DNA from: Phoebastria nigripes
Lineage: Eukaryota > Chordata > Aves > Procellariiformes > Diomedeidae
Assembly: GCA_035582835.1 (NCBI GenBank)
Contig: JAYKAV010002319.1
Coordinates: 682,001 to 746,000 of the forward strand
Length of the DNA stretch: 64,000 nt
Reading direction: 5' to 3'
Below the pieces are notes generated by a model. The model was not told the DNA's origin, did not search any database, and worked only from the letters and a program-made list of their open reading frames with translations. Positions 63,432 through 64,000 of the stretch are shown piece by piece (the first letter of the stretch is position 1; every line of letters starts with the position of its first letter). A program made the translations under genes and the position numbers.

Positions 63432-64000
63432 CTGTACAGGCAGCAAGCAGGTTAGAAGGGAAAAAAGAGGCAGAATGAAGACAGATTAGACAGAGAAAAC
63501 AGTTAGGTAAGAGTTAATAAAGAAACTGGTCACACCACAGACAGTTCAGTAACATACAGAGAAACATTTTACCTGTGTTTCTAGAACTCTAGTAATTAAA
63601 TAGCTACCCCAAGGAACAGCTATTATAACCTATGAAGAACTGGCTAAGGCTCCTGTTGTGGGGAACAGCTTATGAGACAGGTAGGTAGGAATAGAAATGG
63701 AAGAACTGCAGCTATATTCCTAGAAGAACCAAGTCCTGCTTTAATCTTTATGTACAATATGTGGAAGATTTGTTTTATGAGTGCCATTCTTCTTTGTAAA
63801 CTATTTAAGATGTGGTGGAACCTCATCTGTCAGTGGAGGGAAAGCAACTGCATCACAACCAGGGTAAGTAACAGCAGGAGAGATGCTGGTAGCCAACTAC
63901 CACTAGGTCTGACTCAGCCTGTATTCCTTTCCTGGGGAATCTAACAGCTGAAATGCTATTTTTGGTAGGGAAACATACTTCTGTTACTGGTATCAACACA
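63432..64000 (-). other. TPM1 intron upstream of exon 9c (partial)
   Basis: Contains the 9c pyrimidine tract and branch site (63432-63475). No exon 8 or striated 9a coding sequence is seen before the window edge. Confidence 0.75.

Overview
The window is a vertebrate, almost certainly bird, nuclear chromosome segment. It has four protein-coding genes with GT-AG introns, three CpG-island promoters in an AT-rich background, a 5'-truncated CR1 LINE, and two solo LTRs of a retrovirus family that I recall as common in neoavian birds. I see no prokaryotic, plasmid or phage signature, no CRISPR array, no tRNA or rRNA, and no sign of an exotic system. The gene order RAB8B - RPS27L - LACTB - TPM1 matches the order I recall from human 15q22 and chicken, so this is an ordinary conserved synteny block.

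Layout. (1) 1-20940, minus strand: the first three coding exons of RAB8B (residues 1-82 of about 207), the rest lying left of the window. Its 18.9-kb intron 1 carries a CR1 LINE (about 6331-7604) and a solo LTR (9292-9863), both in the sense of the gene. The RAB8B CpG island spans about 20280-21500. (2) 21500-28300: AT-rich spacer with two unclassified GC-richer patches. (3) 28310-33090, plus strand: RPS27L, four coding exons giving the full 84-residue zinc-finger ribosomal protein. (4) 33100-36900: spacer between convergent RPS27L and LACTB. (5) 36901-46907, minus strand: LACTB, six exons giving a complete 527-residue mitochondrial serine beta-lactamase-like protein. A second solo LTR (40789-41353) sits antisense in intron 4. 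The LACTB CpG island spans about 46240-47320. (6) 47330-61170: about 14 kb of intergenic sequence with no supportable gene. (7) 61170-64000, minus strand: the 3' end of TPM1, with alternative last exons 9d (smooth/non-muscle) and 9c (brain). The rest of TPM1 lies to the right.

The four genes share no pathway: vesicle trafficking (RAB8B), translation and the p53 response (RPS27L), mitochondrial intermembrane-space architecture and lipid metabolism (LACTB), and actin filaments (TPM1). RAB8B and RPS27L are head-to-head but about 7.7 kb apart with separate CpG islands; RPS27L and LACTB converge; LACTB and TPM1 run in tandem.

The points most worth a second look are structural. A perfect 11-bp-arm inverted repeat sits at the 5' truncation junction of the CR1. 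Two LTR subfamilies share their ends but differ in the middle, each with a clean 5-bp target duplication. A C-run polypyrimidine tract abuts the LACTB exon 5 acceptor. LACTB has a shortened N-terminus. A p53 half-site motif overlaps the RPS27L start codon. Exon boundaries were derived by hand from reading frame and splice consensus; gene names rest on remembered protein sequences, not on a database search.
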